Notes: a model not told the origin generated them from the letters alone. A stretch of DNA of 64,000 nucleotides from Rhodospirillales bacterium (GCA_016712375.1 JADJRE010000043.1:62001-126000), one strand, 5' to 3'. Positions 9,365-20,303 are shown, numbered from the stretch's first letter. Translations and numbers: made by a program.

Positions 9365-11076
9365 ATGACCCTGCTCGGCTGGGTGCAGATCATCCTCTAT
9401 GTCGCCCTGATCCTGCTGCTTACGCGGCCGCTGGGCGCTTTTCTCACGCGCGTGGTGACCGGGGAGCGCACCTTCCTGTCGCCGGTGCTGCTGCCGGTGG
9501 AGCGCGGGCTCTACCGAGCCGCGGGAGTCGACCCGCGCGCCGAGCAGCACTGGCTGACCTATGTCACAGCCATGCTGCTGTTCAACGCCGCGGGGCTCGT
9601 CCTGCTCTACGCGCTGCAGCGGCTGCAGGCAGGCCTGCCGCTCAACCCGCAGGGGATGGCGGCGGTGCCGCCCGACCTTGCGCTGAACACAGCCGTCAGC
9701 TTCGTCACCAACACCAACTGGCAGTCGTACTCCGGCGAGGCGGCACGATGAGCTACACCGCGCAGGCGGCCGGGCTCGCCGTGCAGAACTTCCTCTCGGC
9801 GGCGACCGGCATCGCACTCGCGGTGGCGCTGATCCGCGGTTTCGCGCGGAAACGGGCGGGCACGATCGGCAACTTTTGGGTCGACCTCACCCGGATTACC
9901 CTTTACGTGCTGCTGCCGCTGTCCTTCGTCATCGCTCTCGCACTCGTCTGGCAGGGGGTGCCGCAGAACTTCAGCCCTTACGTGCAGGCGACCACGCTGG
10001 AAGGGGCGCAGCAGACGATCGCGCAGGGGCCGGCCGCCAGCCAGATTGCGATCAAGATGCTGGGCACCAACGGCGGCGGCTTCTTCAACGCCAATTCGGC
10101 GCATCCTTACGAGAACCCGACCGCGCTCTCCAACCTGATCGAGATGCTGGCGATCTTCGTGCTGGGGGCGGCGCTGACCAATACCTTCGGGCGGATGGTC
10201 GGCAGCGAGCGGCAGGGCTGGGCGATCCTCGGCACCATGCTGATCCTGTTCGTGGCGGGGATCGCCGTCGCCTACTGGGCGGAGGCGCAAGGCAACCCAG
10301 CACTGGCGGCGCTGGGCGTCGATCCATCGGCCGGCAATATGGAAGGCAAGGAGGTACGCTTCGGCATCGCCCTGTCGGTGCTGTTCGCGACCATCACCAC
10401 CGCCGCCTCGTGCGGCGCGGTCAACGCCATGCACGACAGCTTCATGCCGCTGGGCGGCATGATCCCGTTGCTCAACATGCAGCTCGGCGAGGTGATCATT
10501 GGCGGCGTCGGTGCCGGCCTGTACGGCATGCTGCTGTTCGTCATCCTCGCGGTTTTCATCGCCGGATTGATGGTCGGTCGCACGCCGGAGTACCTCGGCA
10601 AGAAGATCGAGGCGCGCGAGGTGAAGCTGACGATGCTGGCGATCCTCTGCCTGCCGCTGATGATGCTGGGGTTCACCGCGATCGCGGTGGTTATCCCCGC
10701 CGGCACCGCTAGCATCCAGGACGCCGGCCCGCATGGTTTCTCGGAAGTCCTCTACGCGTTCACTTCAGCCGCCGCCAACAACGGCAGCGCGTTCGGTGGG
10801 CTTTCCGGTAACACGCCGTTCTACAACCTGACGCTGGCGCTGGGCATGTTCGTCGGCCGCTTCTTCGTGATCGTGCCGATGCTGGCGATCGCGGGCTCGC
10901 TCGCCCGCAAGACGACGCTGCACGCGTCGCAGGGAACGTTTCCAACCGACGGGCCGCTGTTCATGGGCCTGCTGACCGGCGTCGTGCTGATCGTGGGCGG
11001 CCTCACCTTTTTCCCCGCGCTGGCCCTAGGGCCCGTCGTCGAGCACCTCTCGATGACGGCCGGCCTCACGTTCTGA
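9365..11076 (+). CDS. kdpA: potassium-transporting ATPase subunit KdpA (one frameshift)
   Basis: The K+-channel-like subunit of the high-affinity Kdp P-type ATPase. It is polytopic, with the pore-loop sequences VTNTNWQSY, GTNGGGFF, TTAASCGAVNAMHDS and AAANNGSAFGGL. The frame breaks at ~9745: the first 127 residues end at a stop in the family motif '(T)NWQSYxGE..MSY', while the rest starts with MSYTAQAAGLAVQNFLSAA. One base is missing; restoring it gives ~570 residues, close to the family norm. A sequencing error is the simplest explanation. kdpB follows 14 bp downstream. Confidence 0.92.
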
Positions 11077-11090
11077 AAGGCAATAAGAGC

Positions 11091-13210
11091 ATGAACAAGA
11101 TACTTGCCGCCGGCCGCGGCGCCGCAGCCGGTACTTCAGACGCCGCGCAGGGCCCGGACCGGCGCGGCGGCACGTCGATCTTCGACCGGTCGCTCCTAGG
11201 CCCGGCCGCCGTCGAGGCGTTACGCAAGCTGTATCCGCGACGCCTCGCCCGCAACCCGGTGATGTTCGTCGTCGCCCTCGTCGCCCTGCTGGCGACGGTG
11301 CTGCTCGCCCGCGACCTCGCGACGGGGAGCGCCGACCTCGGCTTCTCCGCGCAGATCGTCGGCTGGCTGTGGGTCACCGTGCTGTTCGCCAACTTCGCCG
11401 AAGCGGTTGCCGAAGGCCGCGGCAAGGCGCAGGCGGCGAGCCTGCGCAAGACCCGCACCGAGACGTCGGCCAAGCTTCTGCGCGAGGCAGCGGGCACGCA
11501 GTGGAACAGCGTCTCGGCGCTCGACCTGAAGCCGGGCGACCTGGTGCTGGTCGAGGCGGGGGACATCATCCCCGGCGACGGCGAGGTGATTGATGGCGTT
11601 GCCAGCGTCAACGAGGCGGCGATCACCGGCGAGTCGGCCCCGTCATCCGCGAAAGCGGCGGCGACCGCTCGGCGGTCACCGGCGGCACGCAGGTGATCTC
11701 CGACCGGATCAAGGTCAGGATCACGGCCGCTGCCGGCTCGACCTTCCTCGATCGGATGATCGCGCTGGTCGAAGGCGCGGAGCGGCGCAAGACCCCCAAC
11801 GAGATCGCGCTCAACATCCTGCTTGCCGGGATGACCATCATCTTCGTCCTCGCGGTGGTCTCCATCCCCGGCTTCGCCGCCTACGCCGGCGGCGCGGTGC
11901 CGGTGATCGTGCTGGTGGCGCTATTCGTCACCCTGATCCCGACCACCATCGGTGCCTTGCTGTCGGCGATCGGCATTGCCGGCATGGACCGGCTGGTGCG
12001 CTTCAACGTGCTGGCGATGTCCGGCCGGGCGGTCGAGGCGGCGGGCGACGTTGATACGCTGCTGCTCGACAAGACCGGGACGATCACGCTCGGTAACCGG
12101 CAGGCGACCGAGTTCGTTCCGCTGCCCGGCGTCAGCGAGCGCGCACTCGCCGACGCGGCGCAGCTCTCCTCGCTCGCGGACGAGACGCCGGAGGGTCGCT
12201 CGATCGTCGTCCTCGCGAAGGAGAAGTACGGCATCCGCGGCCGCGAGATGGCGCCGCTACACGCGCATCTGGTGCCGTTCTCGGCGCAGACCCGGATGAG
12301 CGGCATCGACATCGACGGCCACCAAATTCGCAAGGGTGCCACCGACGCGGTGGTCGACTGCGTGCGCACCGTCACCGGCAACCGCAACATGCCGACGCCG
12401 CGCGCGCTGTCGGAGATCGTCGAGCGAATCGCCAAGGAGGGCGGCACGCCGCTCGCCGTCGCCCGCGATGGCCAGCTGCTGGGCGTCGTGCACCTCAAGG
12501 ACATCGTCAAGGGCGGCATCCGCGAGCGCTTCGGCGAGCTCCGCCGGATGGGCATCCGCACGGTGATGATCACCGGCGACAACCCGCTCACCGCCGCCGC
12601 GATCGCCGCCGAGGCGGGGGTCGACGACTTCCTTGCCGAGGCGACGCCCGAGGCCAAGCTGAAGCTGATCCGCGACGAGCAGGCGAAGGGCAAGCTGGTC
12701 GCGATGTGCGGCGACGGCACCAACGACGCTCCGGCGCTGGCGCAGGCCGACGTCGGCGTTGCGATGAACACCGGTACGATGGCGGCGCGCGAGGCCGGCA
12801 ACATGGTCGATCTCGACAGCGATCCGACCAAGCTCATCGAGATCGTTGCCATCGGCAAGCAGCTGCTGATGACCCGCGGCGCGCTCACCACGTTCTCGAT
12901 CGCCAACGACGTCGCCAAGTACTTCGCCATCATCCCGGCGATGTTCGTCGCCTTCTATCCGCAGTTGCAGGCGCTGAATGTCATGGGACTCGCGAGCCCG
13001 CAGAGCGCCATCCTATCGGCGATCATCTTCAACGCGCTGATCATCGTGGCCCTGATCCCGCTGGCACTGCGCGGCGTGCGCTACCGGCCGAGCGGAGCGG
13101 CGGCGCTGCTCCGGCGCAACCTCCTGGTTTATGGTCTGGGCGGCGTGATCGTGCCGTTCGTAGGTATCAAGCTGATCGACCTCGCCGTCTCGTCCATCGG
13201 CCTTGCATAA
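11091..13210 (+). CDS. kdpB: potassium-transporting ATPase ATP-binding subunit KdpB (one frameshift)
   Basis: The P-type ATPase catalytic subunit, which couples ATP hydrolysis to K+ import through KdpA. Seen: the actuator motif ITGESAP (TGES-like), the phosphorylation motif LLLDKTGTITLGN, KGAT for nucleotide binding, MITGDNPLTAAA and MCGDGTNDAPALAQADVGVAMN. The frame breaks right after TGESAP at ~11641. Reading the run CCCC there as five C restores the continuous product (~706 residues; a ~25-residue N-terminal extension compared with E. coli). It continues directly into kdpC. Confidence 0.93.
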
Positions 13211-13221
13211 GGAGCCCCGCC

Positions 13222-13791
13222 ATGCTCAAGCAGCTTCGCCCCGCCCTGGTGCTGATCGTCGTGTTCACCGTGATCACCGGCATCGCCTATCCGCTGGCCG
13301 TCACCGGCGTGGCGCAGCTCGTGTTCGGCGACCAGGCGCAGGGTAGCCTGATCGTCCGCACCGACGGCACAGTCGCCGGCTCGCGCCTGATCGGCCAGGC
13401 ATTTAGCAGCGACCGCTATTTCCACGGCCGGCCGTCGGCGGCAGGCGCCGACGGCTACGACGGTGCCGCGTCCAGCGGCTCCAATCTCGGACCGACCAGC
13501 AAGGTCCTCATCGAGCGTGTGCGGGCCGATGCGGCGGCGCTCCATGTGAAGCAGGGCGTCGAGGTTCCCGCCGACCTGGTCACCGCGTCGGGCAGCGGGC
13601 TCGATCCGCATATCTCGCCGGCGGCGGCGGACCTGCAGGTCGCCCGCGTCGCCGCCGCCCGCAAGCTCCCGGTCGAGCGCGTCCGGCGCTTGGTGCGGGA
13701 CAACACCGGCGGCCGGCTGCTGGGCCTCATCGGCGAGCCGCGGGTAAACGTCCTCGAGCTCAACCTCGCCCTCGACGCGGCAAAGTCCTAA
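13222..13791 (+). CDS. kdpC: potassium-transporting ATPase subunit KdpC
   Basis: An intact 189-residue protein with one N-terminal membrane anchor (LVLIVVFTVITGIAYPLAVTG) and the KdpC periplasmic-type domain: RPSAAGADGYDGAASSGSNLGPT, SGLDPHISPAAADLQVARVA and GEPRVNVLELNLAL. It supports KdpB nucleotide affinity in the complex. The start follows an AAGGAG-like ribosome site (TAAGGAG). Confidence 0.95.
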   Translation: MLKQLRPALVLIVVFTVITGIAYPLAVTGVAQLVFGDQAQGSLIVRTDGTVAGSRLIGQAFSSDRYFHGRPSAAGADGYDGAASSGSNLGPTSKVLIERVRADAAALHVKQGVEVPADLVTASGSGLDPHISPAAADLQVARVAAARKLPVERVRRLVRDNTGGRLLGLIGEPRVNVLELNLALDAAKS

Positions 13792-13838
13792 GCTGGAGCG
13801 GAGGCTAAAGTTCAGCAGGAACGCGACTGACGATCCTC

Positions 13839-16595
13839 ATGGCGAATACGGAAAACGGCAACGACCGGCGTCCCTCACCGGACGAACTGCTGAAGGCGGC
13901 GCAACGCGAACAGCGCGGGCGCCTCAAGATCTTCCTCGGCTCGGCCCCCGGCGTCGGCAAGACCTTCGAGATGCTGCTCACCGCGCAGGCCCGGCGGCGC
14001 GAGGGGGTGGATCTGGTCGTCGGCGTCGTGGAAACGCACGGAAGACGCGAGACCGAGCAGCTGTTGATCGGGCTGGAAGCAACGCCGCGTCGCCGGGTCG
14101 AGTATCGCGGGATCACGCTGTACGAGATGGACTTGGACGCCGTGCTGGCGCGACGACCGAAGCTGGTGCTGGTCGATGAGCTGGCCCACACCAATGCTCC
14201 CGGCTCGCGCCACCCGAAGCGCTACCTCGACGTAGAGGAGCTGCTGGTCGCCGGCATCGACGTCTACACCACGCTGAACATCCAGCACGTCGAGAGCCTG
14301 AACGACGTCGTTGCCCGCATTACCCGCATCCGCGTCCGCGAGACGGTGCCCGACAGCATTCTCCATGCCGCCGACGACATCGAGGTGATCGACATTGCGC
14401 CTGAGGACCTGATCCAGCGGCTGCGCGACGGCAAGGTATACGTGCCGAAGACGGCGCAGCGGGCGATCGATCACTACTTCGCGCCAGGAAATCTGACGGC
14501 GCTACGCGAACTGGCGCTGCGCCGGACCGCGCAGCGGGTCGACGAGCAGCTGCTGTCGCACATGCGCACCCACGCCATCCGCGGCCCGTGGGCCGCTGGC
14601 GAGCGGCTGCTGGTCTGCGTCAGCGAGAACGTTCGCTGTGCCGCGCTGGTCCGCCAGACGAAGCGAATGGCGGACCGGCTACATGCGCCGTGGACTGCCC
14701 TTTACGTCGAGACGGCGCGCACGCAGCGGCTAAGTGAAGTCGAGCGCGATCGGATCGCCGATTGTCAGCGCCTTGCCGAGCGCTTGGGCGGTGAGGCGAT
14801 CACCGTGCCCGGCCACGACATCGCCGGCGAGATCCTCCGCTACGCCCTCGACAACAACGTCACCCAGATCGTCATCGGCAAGTCGCAGCGTTCGCGCTGG
14901 TTCGAGATGCTGCACGGCTCGGTCGTGCACGACCTGGTCCGCCAGACAGGCAGCATCAGCGTGCATGTCACTGGTGGTGACGAGAGCGAAGGCGAGCCGA
15001 TCGCGCCGAAGACGCTGCGCACCGAGCGGCGGCGGCCGGATCCCGACCTAGCCGCCTACGCTATCACATTCTTCGCGGTGGGCGCGGCATTGGTAGCGGG
15101 CCTGCTGGTTGAGCCGCTGCTCGGCGTCGAGAACGTTGATCTGATCTTTCTCATCGCCGTGATATGCATCGCCGCCGCCTACGGACTCTGGCCGTCGATC
15201 TCAGCTTCGATCGCCAGCGTGCTGGCCTACAACTTCTTCTTTTTGCCCCCTGTGCACACGTTCACGATCGGCAATCCAGCCCACATCGTCGCCCTCGTCT
15301 TCTTCCTCGCTGCGGCGCTGATCGCGAGCAACCTCGCCGGGCGCGTCCGCGATCAGGCGGTAACGGCGCGGGCGAGGGCGCGGGCGACGGAGGCTCTCTA
15401 CGCCTTCAGCCGCAAGCTGGCCGGCGTGGCGACGCTCGACGACCTGGGCTGGGCGGCGGCCTTCCAGATCGCCTCGATGCTGAAACTGAACGTCGTCCTG
15501 CTGCTCCCCAGGGACGGTGCGCTGGAGGTGCGGGTCGGCTACCCGCCGGAGGACCGGCTGGACGCCGCAGACCTCGCCGCCGCGCACTGGAGCTGGAAGA
15601 ACAATCGTGCCGCCGGCCGCGGAGCCGAAACACTGCCGGGGGGCAAGCGGCTGTTCATGCCGATTCGCACCAACCGCGGTCCGGTGGGCGTCATCGGCCT
15701 CGATCGCGAGCAGGCGGGGCCGCTGTTCACGCCTGACGAGCGCCGGCTGCTGGATGCGCTGCTCGACCAGACGGCGGTTGCGCTCGACCGTGTCCGCCTC
15801 GCCCAGGAGATCGACGACACCCGCGTGCTGGCGGAAACGGAGCGGCTCCGCTCGGCCCTGCTCACCTCGATCTCGCACGACCTCGCGACGCCGTTGGCCG
15901 GCATACTCGGCGCCGCCTCCTCGCTGCAGCATTACGATGAGCTCTACGACCGCGCCACCCGGCAGGAGCTGCTGGGCACGATCCGCGACGAAGGCGAGCG
16001 GCTGAGCCGCTACGTGCGCAACCTGCTCGACATCACCCGGCTCGAGGCGGGCGCGCTCGAGCTCAACCGGGAGATGATCGATCTCGGCGAGGCGATCGGT
16101 GCCGCGCTCGAGCGGTCGAGCCGCGTACTCGCCCCGCACCGGGTGGTGCTCGACCTGGAGGCCGAGCTGCCGATGCTGCCGCTCGACGCGGTGCTGTTCG
16201 AACAGGTGCTGGTCAACCTGCTCGACAACGCCGCCAAGTACGCGCCCGCGGGCTCGGCGGTGGAGATCAGCGCGCGGCGGCAGGCGGCCAGCGTCGTGCT
16301 CAAGGTGCGTGACGAGGGACCGGGGATCCCGATGGCCGACCTGGAGCGGGTGTTCGCCAGATTCCACCGTGTCGAGTCCGGGGACCGCAAGCCGCCCGGC
16401 ACCGGTCTCGGGCTCGCCGTCTGCCGCGGCTTCGTCGATGCGCTGGGCGGCACGATCACCGCCGGCAACCGCTCCGACCGATCCGGCGCCGTGTTCACCC
16501 TCACTTTCCCCCTGCGGCTCGCAGACAAGCCGCCTGACCTGGGTGCCGAAGAGGCGGGCGCCGCTCGGAGTGGCGAGGAGGTCGGCGCAGGGTGA
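13839..16595 (+). CDS. kdpD: osmosensitive K+ channel sensor histidine kinase KdpD
   Basis: An intact 918-residue kinase. Residues ~25-235 are the KdpD domain with a P-loop (GSAPGVGKT) and DELAHTN. A USP-like domain follows (~255-375), then four short membrane helices (DUF4118, ~405-500), a GAF-like region, a HisKA domain with SISHDLATPLAG (His680) and a HATPase with NLLDNAAKYAP, DEGPGIP and GTGLGLAVCRG. It senses low K+ or turgor and phosphorylates KdpE. It overlaps kdpE by 4 bp (GTGA), so the two are translationally coupled. Confidence 0.96.
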   Translation: MANTENGNDRRPSPDELLKAAQREQRGRLKIFLGSAPGVGKTFEMLLTAQARRREGVDLVVGVVETHGRRETEQLLIGLEATPRRRVEYRGITLYEMDLDAVLARRPKLVLVDELAHTNAPGSRHPKRYLDVEELLVAGIDVYTTLNIQHVESLNDVVARITRIRVRETVPDSILHAADDIEVIDIAPEDLIQRLRDGKVYVPKTAQRAIDHYFAPGNLTALRELALRRTAQRVDEQLLSHMRTHAIRGPWAAGERLLVCVSENVRCAALVRQTKRMADRLHAPWTALYVETARTQRLSEVERDRIADCQRLAERLGGEAITVPGHDIAGEILRYALDNNVTQIVIGKSQRSRWFEMLHGSVVHDLVRQTGSISVHVTGGDESEGEPIAPKTLRTERRRPDPDLAAYAITFFAVGAALVAGLLVEPLLGVENVDLIFLIAVICIAAAYGLWPSISASIASVLAYNFFFLPPVHTFTIGNPAHIVALVFFLAAALIASNLAGRVRDQAVTARARARATEALYAFSRKLAGVATLDDLGWAAAFQIASMLKLNVVLLLPRDGALEVRVGYPPEDRLDAADLAAAHWSWKNNRAAGRGAETLPGGKRLFMPIRTNRGPVGVIGLDREQAGPLFTPDERRLLDALLDQTAVALDRVRLAQEIDDTRVLAETERLRSALLTSISHDLATPLAGILGAASSLQHYDELYDRATRQELLGTIRDEGERLSRYVRNLLDITRLEAGALELNREMIDLGEAIGAALERSSRVLAPHRVVLDLEAELPMLPLDAVLFEQVLVNLLDNAAKYAPAGSAVEISARRQAASVVLKVRDEGPGIPMADLERVFARFHRVESGDRKPPGTGLGLAVCRGFVDALGGTITAGNRSDRSGAVFTLTFPLRLADKPPDLGAEEAGAARSGEEVGAG

Positions 16596-17279
16596 GCGGC
16601 GATGGTCCGTTGATCCTCGTCATCGACGACGAGCCGCCCATCCTCCGGCTGCTGCGCACCAGCCTTTCAGCGCAGCGCTACCGGGTGGCCGAGGCGGAGA
16701 CGGCGGCCGAGGGCGAGCGGCGGGTGCGTGCCGAGCGGCCGGACGCGGTGATCCTTGATCTCGGCCTTCCGGACGCCGACGGCCTCGAGCTGATCAACCG
16801 GCTGCGCGCCTTCTCCAAGGTCCCGATCATCGTACTGTCCAGCCGCGGCGACGAACGCGGCAAGATCGAGGCGCTCGACCGGGGCGCCGACGACTACGTC
16901 ACGAAGCCGTTCGGAATGGGCGAACTCGTCGCGCGCATCCGCGCCGCCCTGCGCCACCGCATCCACGACGAGGGCGGTGAGCCTGTGTTCGAGAGCGGCG
17001 ATCTTCGCGTCGACCTGGTGCACCGGGTGGTACGGGTACGCTGCGCCGAGGTGAAGCTGTCGCCGAAGGAGTACGACATCCTCCGCCTGCTCGTTGTCCA
17101 CGCGGGCAAAGTGCTCACCCATCGAATGATCATGCAGGAGGTCTGGGGGGCTGCGGGCGACGTCCAGTACCTGCGCATCTACATCCGCCAGCTTCGCCAA
17201 GCTTCAGCGAGACCCGCAGCGCCCGGTGCACATCATCACCGAAACCGGCGTGGGTTACCGCTTGCGCCTGCCGGACTAA
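16592..17279 (+). CDS. kdpE: response regulator KdpE (frameshift near the 3' end)
   Basis: An OmpR/PhoB-type regulator that activates kdpFABC. The receiver has VIDDEPPI (acidic pocket), VILDLGLPDADG (phospho-Asp near residue 53) and DYVTKPF (Lys). The winged helix includes LSPKEYDILRLLVVHAGKVLTH. At ~17200 the frame slips; a GC pair appears to be missing from CGC(GC)CAAG. In the alternative frame the normal ending (KLQRDPQRPVHIITETGVGYRL, then a stop at 17279) is restored, giving ~229 residues. Confidence 0.9.
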
Positions 17280-17675
17280 GCGATCGCACTGTACCGGCAT
17301 CCGGGTCGGCCCCCGCTGGCGGGAGCGGAACCGACCGGTGCCGTGGCATCCGCAACCACGACCATTCTGCCATACGCGCTTGGCGTCGCGACGAGTGGAA
17401 AGCAGACGTAAGCGGGCCCTGAAGCCTCCATGTCGCAAATGGCGAGCTTTGCCGGTTCGACGCCGTCGCTTTTCTGCCCAACAGGTAGTCACGCCGATGC
17501 GCCGGCTGCGACACTTCCACCTGCCGGAGGGCACCGACTGCCGACCCGACCGATGACGACCAACCCGTGCCGAGGCGCCCTGGTCTGCCCGCATTTGACT
17601 TCCGGGGATGTGGCCGCCGCGACGTCCTTCTACACTGCCGGGGCGCGCGATTCCCGGCAGCAGGTGGTACAGACC
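17280..17675. other. intergenic region, no recognised gene
   Basis: About 400 bp between kdpE and the hydrolase. The hydrolase frame stays open back to 17430, with a possible ATG at 17553, but the residues before 17676 show no family pattern. Nothing else is recognised. Confidence 0.4.
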
Positions 17676-18539
17676 ATGCTCATCGATATCGGCGAGATCC
17701 GGCTGAACTATGCGGAGTGGGGAGCTGGTGAAGAGACCGTCGTGTTCATTCACGGGAATCTCGCTTGCGGCATGTGGTTCGACCTGGTCGCACCGCGTGT
17801 CGCGCAGAACTTCCGGGTCATCGCCGTCGACTGGCGCGGCTGCGGCGCCTCGGACAAGCCGGCGTCCCTGTCTGACTATTCCAACTATACGATCCGACAG
17901 CATGCCCTGGACATGCTCGCGGCGATTCGCTGCCTCGGCATCGATCGCTGTCATCTCGCCACCCATTCCACCGGTGGTCTGATCAGCAGCTACATGCTGC
18001 TGATGGAGCCGGAGCGCTTCGGCAAGGTGCTGGCCCTTAACCCGGTCGGCCCCATGGGGCTGCGCTTTCCAGCCGAACTCTTCGCGCTCTTCGAGGCGAT
18101 GAAGGCGTCACGGGAGACGACACGCGCGACATTGGCGCTGACGGCGTCGACGCTGTTCCGTCCGGAGACCCTGGCTACCGCTTCGCAGCCGATATTCGCC
18201 GACCACGCTACTCTTGCTCAGAAGCAGTTGTTCGAGCGGCTCGTCGATCGGACGCTTCAGGTTTCCGACGGCATCTGGTTCGGAACCGCGACCGATCTCG
18301 ATCGCCAGTGGCGAACCGGCGGCCTGGGCGATCAACAAGGGATGATTGAACATCGGCACTTGGTGCTTTGGGGAGCCCTCGATCCGTTTATCCCGAAGCA
18401 GGACATGGAGGAGATGGCGGCGCGGATGCCGCACTGCCGCCTCACGGTCGTGCCCGGCGTCGGTCATTCGATGATCGTCGAACGTCCGGAGATGTACGCG
18501 CAGTACTTCGTCGAGTTCTTTCACAGTGGTGAAGGGTAG
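17676..18539 (+). CDS. alpha/beta-fold hydrolase
   Basis: About 287 residues of the alpha/beta hydrolase fold. Seen: VVFIHGN (oxyanion-hole loop), VDWRGCGASDKP, the nucleophile elbow ATHSTGG (Ser in G/T-x-S-x-G), LVLWGALDPFIP (acid) and VPGVGHSMIVERP (His). The substrate is unknown; the class includes haloperoxidase/esterase-like and lactone hydrolases. The start at 17676 is preferred because AGGTGG lies 8 bp upstream; an earlier ATG at 17553 is possible. Confidence 0.8.
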   Translation: MLIDIGEIRLNYAEWGAGEETVVFIHGNLACGMWFDLVAPRVAQNFRVIAVDWRGCGASDKPASLSDYSNYTIRQHALDMLAAIRCLGIDRCHLATHSTGGLISSYMLLMEPERFGKVLALNPVGPMGLRFPAELFALFEAMKASRETTRATLALTASTLFRPETLATASQPIFADHATLAQKQLFERLVDRTLQVSDGIWFGTATDLDRQWRTGGLGDQQGMIEHRHLVLWGALDPFIPKQDMEEMAARMPHCRLTVVPGVGHSMIVERPEMYAQYFVEFFHSGEG

Positions 18540-18575
18540 AGATCAGATGTATAAGTCTAGACCTGATCGGACAGT

Positions 18576-19748
18576 TGTCAGATTTGGACGGTGTGTCTCC
18601 GAGGCCTGACAGGTCCGCTCAGCTGGCGGCCAATGAGGATTGGCTCTGCTGACTGATCAGCTTCTCTCTCGCCATGGGCAAGCTGTCAACGAAGGTCTGC
18701 ATGGGTGTCTTGCCGTAGCACCATCGGCCCTGGTGGGTGCGGCGGTCATTGTACTGGCGGAGCCATTCGTTCAGGTCGGCCTGTAGCTCGGGGATCGTCC
18801 GATAGAGCTTCTTGCGAAAGGCGACGCGGTAGAACTCGTCCAGCATCGTCTTGTGGAAGCGCTCGCAGATGCCATTGGTTTGCGGGCTCTTTGTCTCGTC
18901 CGGCTGTGGTCGATGTTCTCGATGGCGAGATAGGCTCGTACTCGTGCCGCTCGGGATTGCACAGTATTCGCTGCCGCGATCGGTCAGCACGCGGCAGAGG
19001 GGAATGCCCTGCTCCTCATAGAATGGCAGCACCCGATCATTCAGCAGATCGGCCGCGGTGATCGCCGTCCTGACGTCGTACAGCTTGGCAAAGCCAACCT
19101 TGGCGTAGGTGTCTATGAAGGTTTGCTGGTAAATGCGACCCACTCCCTTCAACGTGCCGACGTAGAAAGTGTCCTGGGCGCCGCAGTAGCCGGGGCATTC
19201 GCTGGCGAACTCGCCGTGCGCTTCCTTGTCCGCCTTCGCCTTTCCAGCGCCGCCAGCGATCCTCGGTGAGGATCAGGCCATCTTGCGCTACCTTCGCCTC
19301 CAGCGCCTTCAACCGTTTCGCCATGGTGTTGCGGTCGTGGCGAACGAGGACGCCGCGAACGCCGGTGGGCGAGACCCGGATGCCCTCCTTCGCCAGTTCG
19401 TTGGCGATCCGGGTGTGGCCCCAGGCCGGCTGCTCCAGCGTCGCCTCGAGAATGCGCCGCTCGATCGTCTCCGCCACCCGGTTCTTCGGGTTCGGCACCC
19501 GGCGTGACAGCTCGATCAGCGCTGCCTCGCCGCCCTTCTCGTACAGATCCTTGAACCGGTAAAAGCTGTCGGGGGGAAAACCCCATGATCCGGCAGGCCT
19601 GGCTGACGCTGCCCAGTTGCTTCGACAGCTCCAGCACGCCCACCTTGTTGCGGATGATCTTCTCGTCCCTCGTCATCGTGTCGTCTCCTCGCTCCGATAC
19701 TCCAATGTCTACGCTCGGAGACGACACCCCCACCACTCCAACCTGTCA
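18576..19748 (-). mobile_element. IS481-family insertion sequence
   Basis: An ~1.17-kb element. The ends form imperfect inverted repeats, TGTCAGATTTGGA... on the left and TGACAGGTTGGAG... on the right, both running into GTCTCCGAG. An 11-base string TGTCAGATTTG occurs in direct orientation at 18576-18586 and 19744-19754. It may reflect the target site or the repeat itself. The transposase is inside, on the minus strand. Confidence 0.7.
18619..19676 (-). pseudogene. IS481-family transposase (several frameshifts)
   Basis: The product begins TRDEKIIRNKVGVLELSKQLGSVSQACRIMGFS (helix-turn-helix) and continues in a second frame with NRVAETIERRILEATLEQPAWGHTRIANELAKEG. It ends with the integrase core: TFIDTYAKVGFAKLYD, RVLTDRGSEYC, SPQTNGICERFHKTMLDEFYRVAFRKK and the C-terminal GRWCYGKTPMQTF. 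At least three frame changes (about 19.55, 19.25 and 18.93 kb) separate these parts. It is either inactive or mis-sequenced. Confidence 0.78.
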
Positions 19749-19771
19749 GATTTGATCTAAACAAATACAGA

Positions 19772-19957
19772 TCATGCGCGGCCGGTCGTGCGCAGCAGCC
19801 ACGCCGCAGAAAGTCCCCAGATCACGTTTGCCGCGACCACGAACAGCGGCGTCAGCGCACCCAGGCCGAGGCCGAGAAAGCCTTCTCCCGTCTCATGCGG
19901 AAACACGTACAGCAGTTGGAATGCCGACGGCGCGAGACCGAGAACGATGCCGCGCAC
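19772..19957 (-). pseudogene. C-terminal half of a small membrane protein, inverted relative to its N-terminal half
   Basis: The leftward frame reads RGIVLGLAPSAFQLLYVFPHETGEGFLGLGLGALTPLFVVAANVIWGLSAAWLLR: two membrane segments and a natural ending. It looks like the missing second half of the protein whose first half lies on the plus strand at 19963-20190. The two halves meet head-to-head at a GTGCG sequence. Confidence 0.55.
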
Positions 19958-19962
19958 CCCGC

Positions 19963-20190
19963 ATGCGACAGTTCCTCGACCGCGCGTCCATGAGTTTCGC
20001 TGCCGGCGCTTTCGGCGCCCTGGTCGCCAGCCTGGCGATCTGGGCGGCCGGTGCCTATCACCTCACCGCACGAGTCGGCATCGACATCGCCCCCGGTTTG
20101 ACGCCGAACTGGCTCTACCCGCGCATCCACTGGGGCGGCTTATGGGGCTTCTTGTTCATGCTGCCGATGGTGCGAGGACACTGCGGCTAG
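19963..20190 (+). pseudogene. N-terminal half of the same small membrane protein
   Basis: Starts at ATG 19963 with RQFLDRASMSFAAGAFGALVASLAIWAAGAYHLTARVGIDIAPGLTPNWLYPRIHWGGLWGFLFMLPMVRG, then runs into unrelated codons (HCG, stop). I recall proteins of this pattern (about 140 residues, 'PxWLYPRxxWGGLWGxLFLLP') in proteobacteria. In those the segment after 'LPM' resembles the minus-strand piece at 19772-19957. CGCAC at 19953-19957 and GTGCG at 20170-20174 flank the 212-bp inverted part. Confidence 0.55.
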
Positions 20191-20303
20191 GGCTGGATGC
20201 CGAGATCGAGGTGACGCTTCCGCCACGCTACCGCAATCCGCCCAGCCCTCAAATCGCCGAACGACTGGCGGACGGGCGATCTCCGGAGTGGTCTCCCGGT
20301 GCT

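Noticed and set aside
11881..12933. 350-codon open frame on the minus strand inside kdpB
   Set aside because: It is the complement of well conserved KdpB codons and shows no family features; long antisense frames are expected at this GC content.
15201..16367. 388-codon minus-strand frame inside kdpD
   Set aside because: Antisense to the GAF, HisKA and HATPase codons of an intact kdpD.
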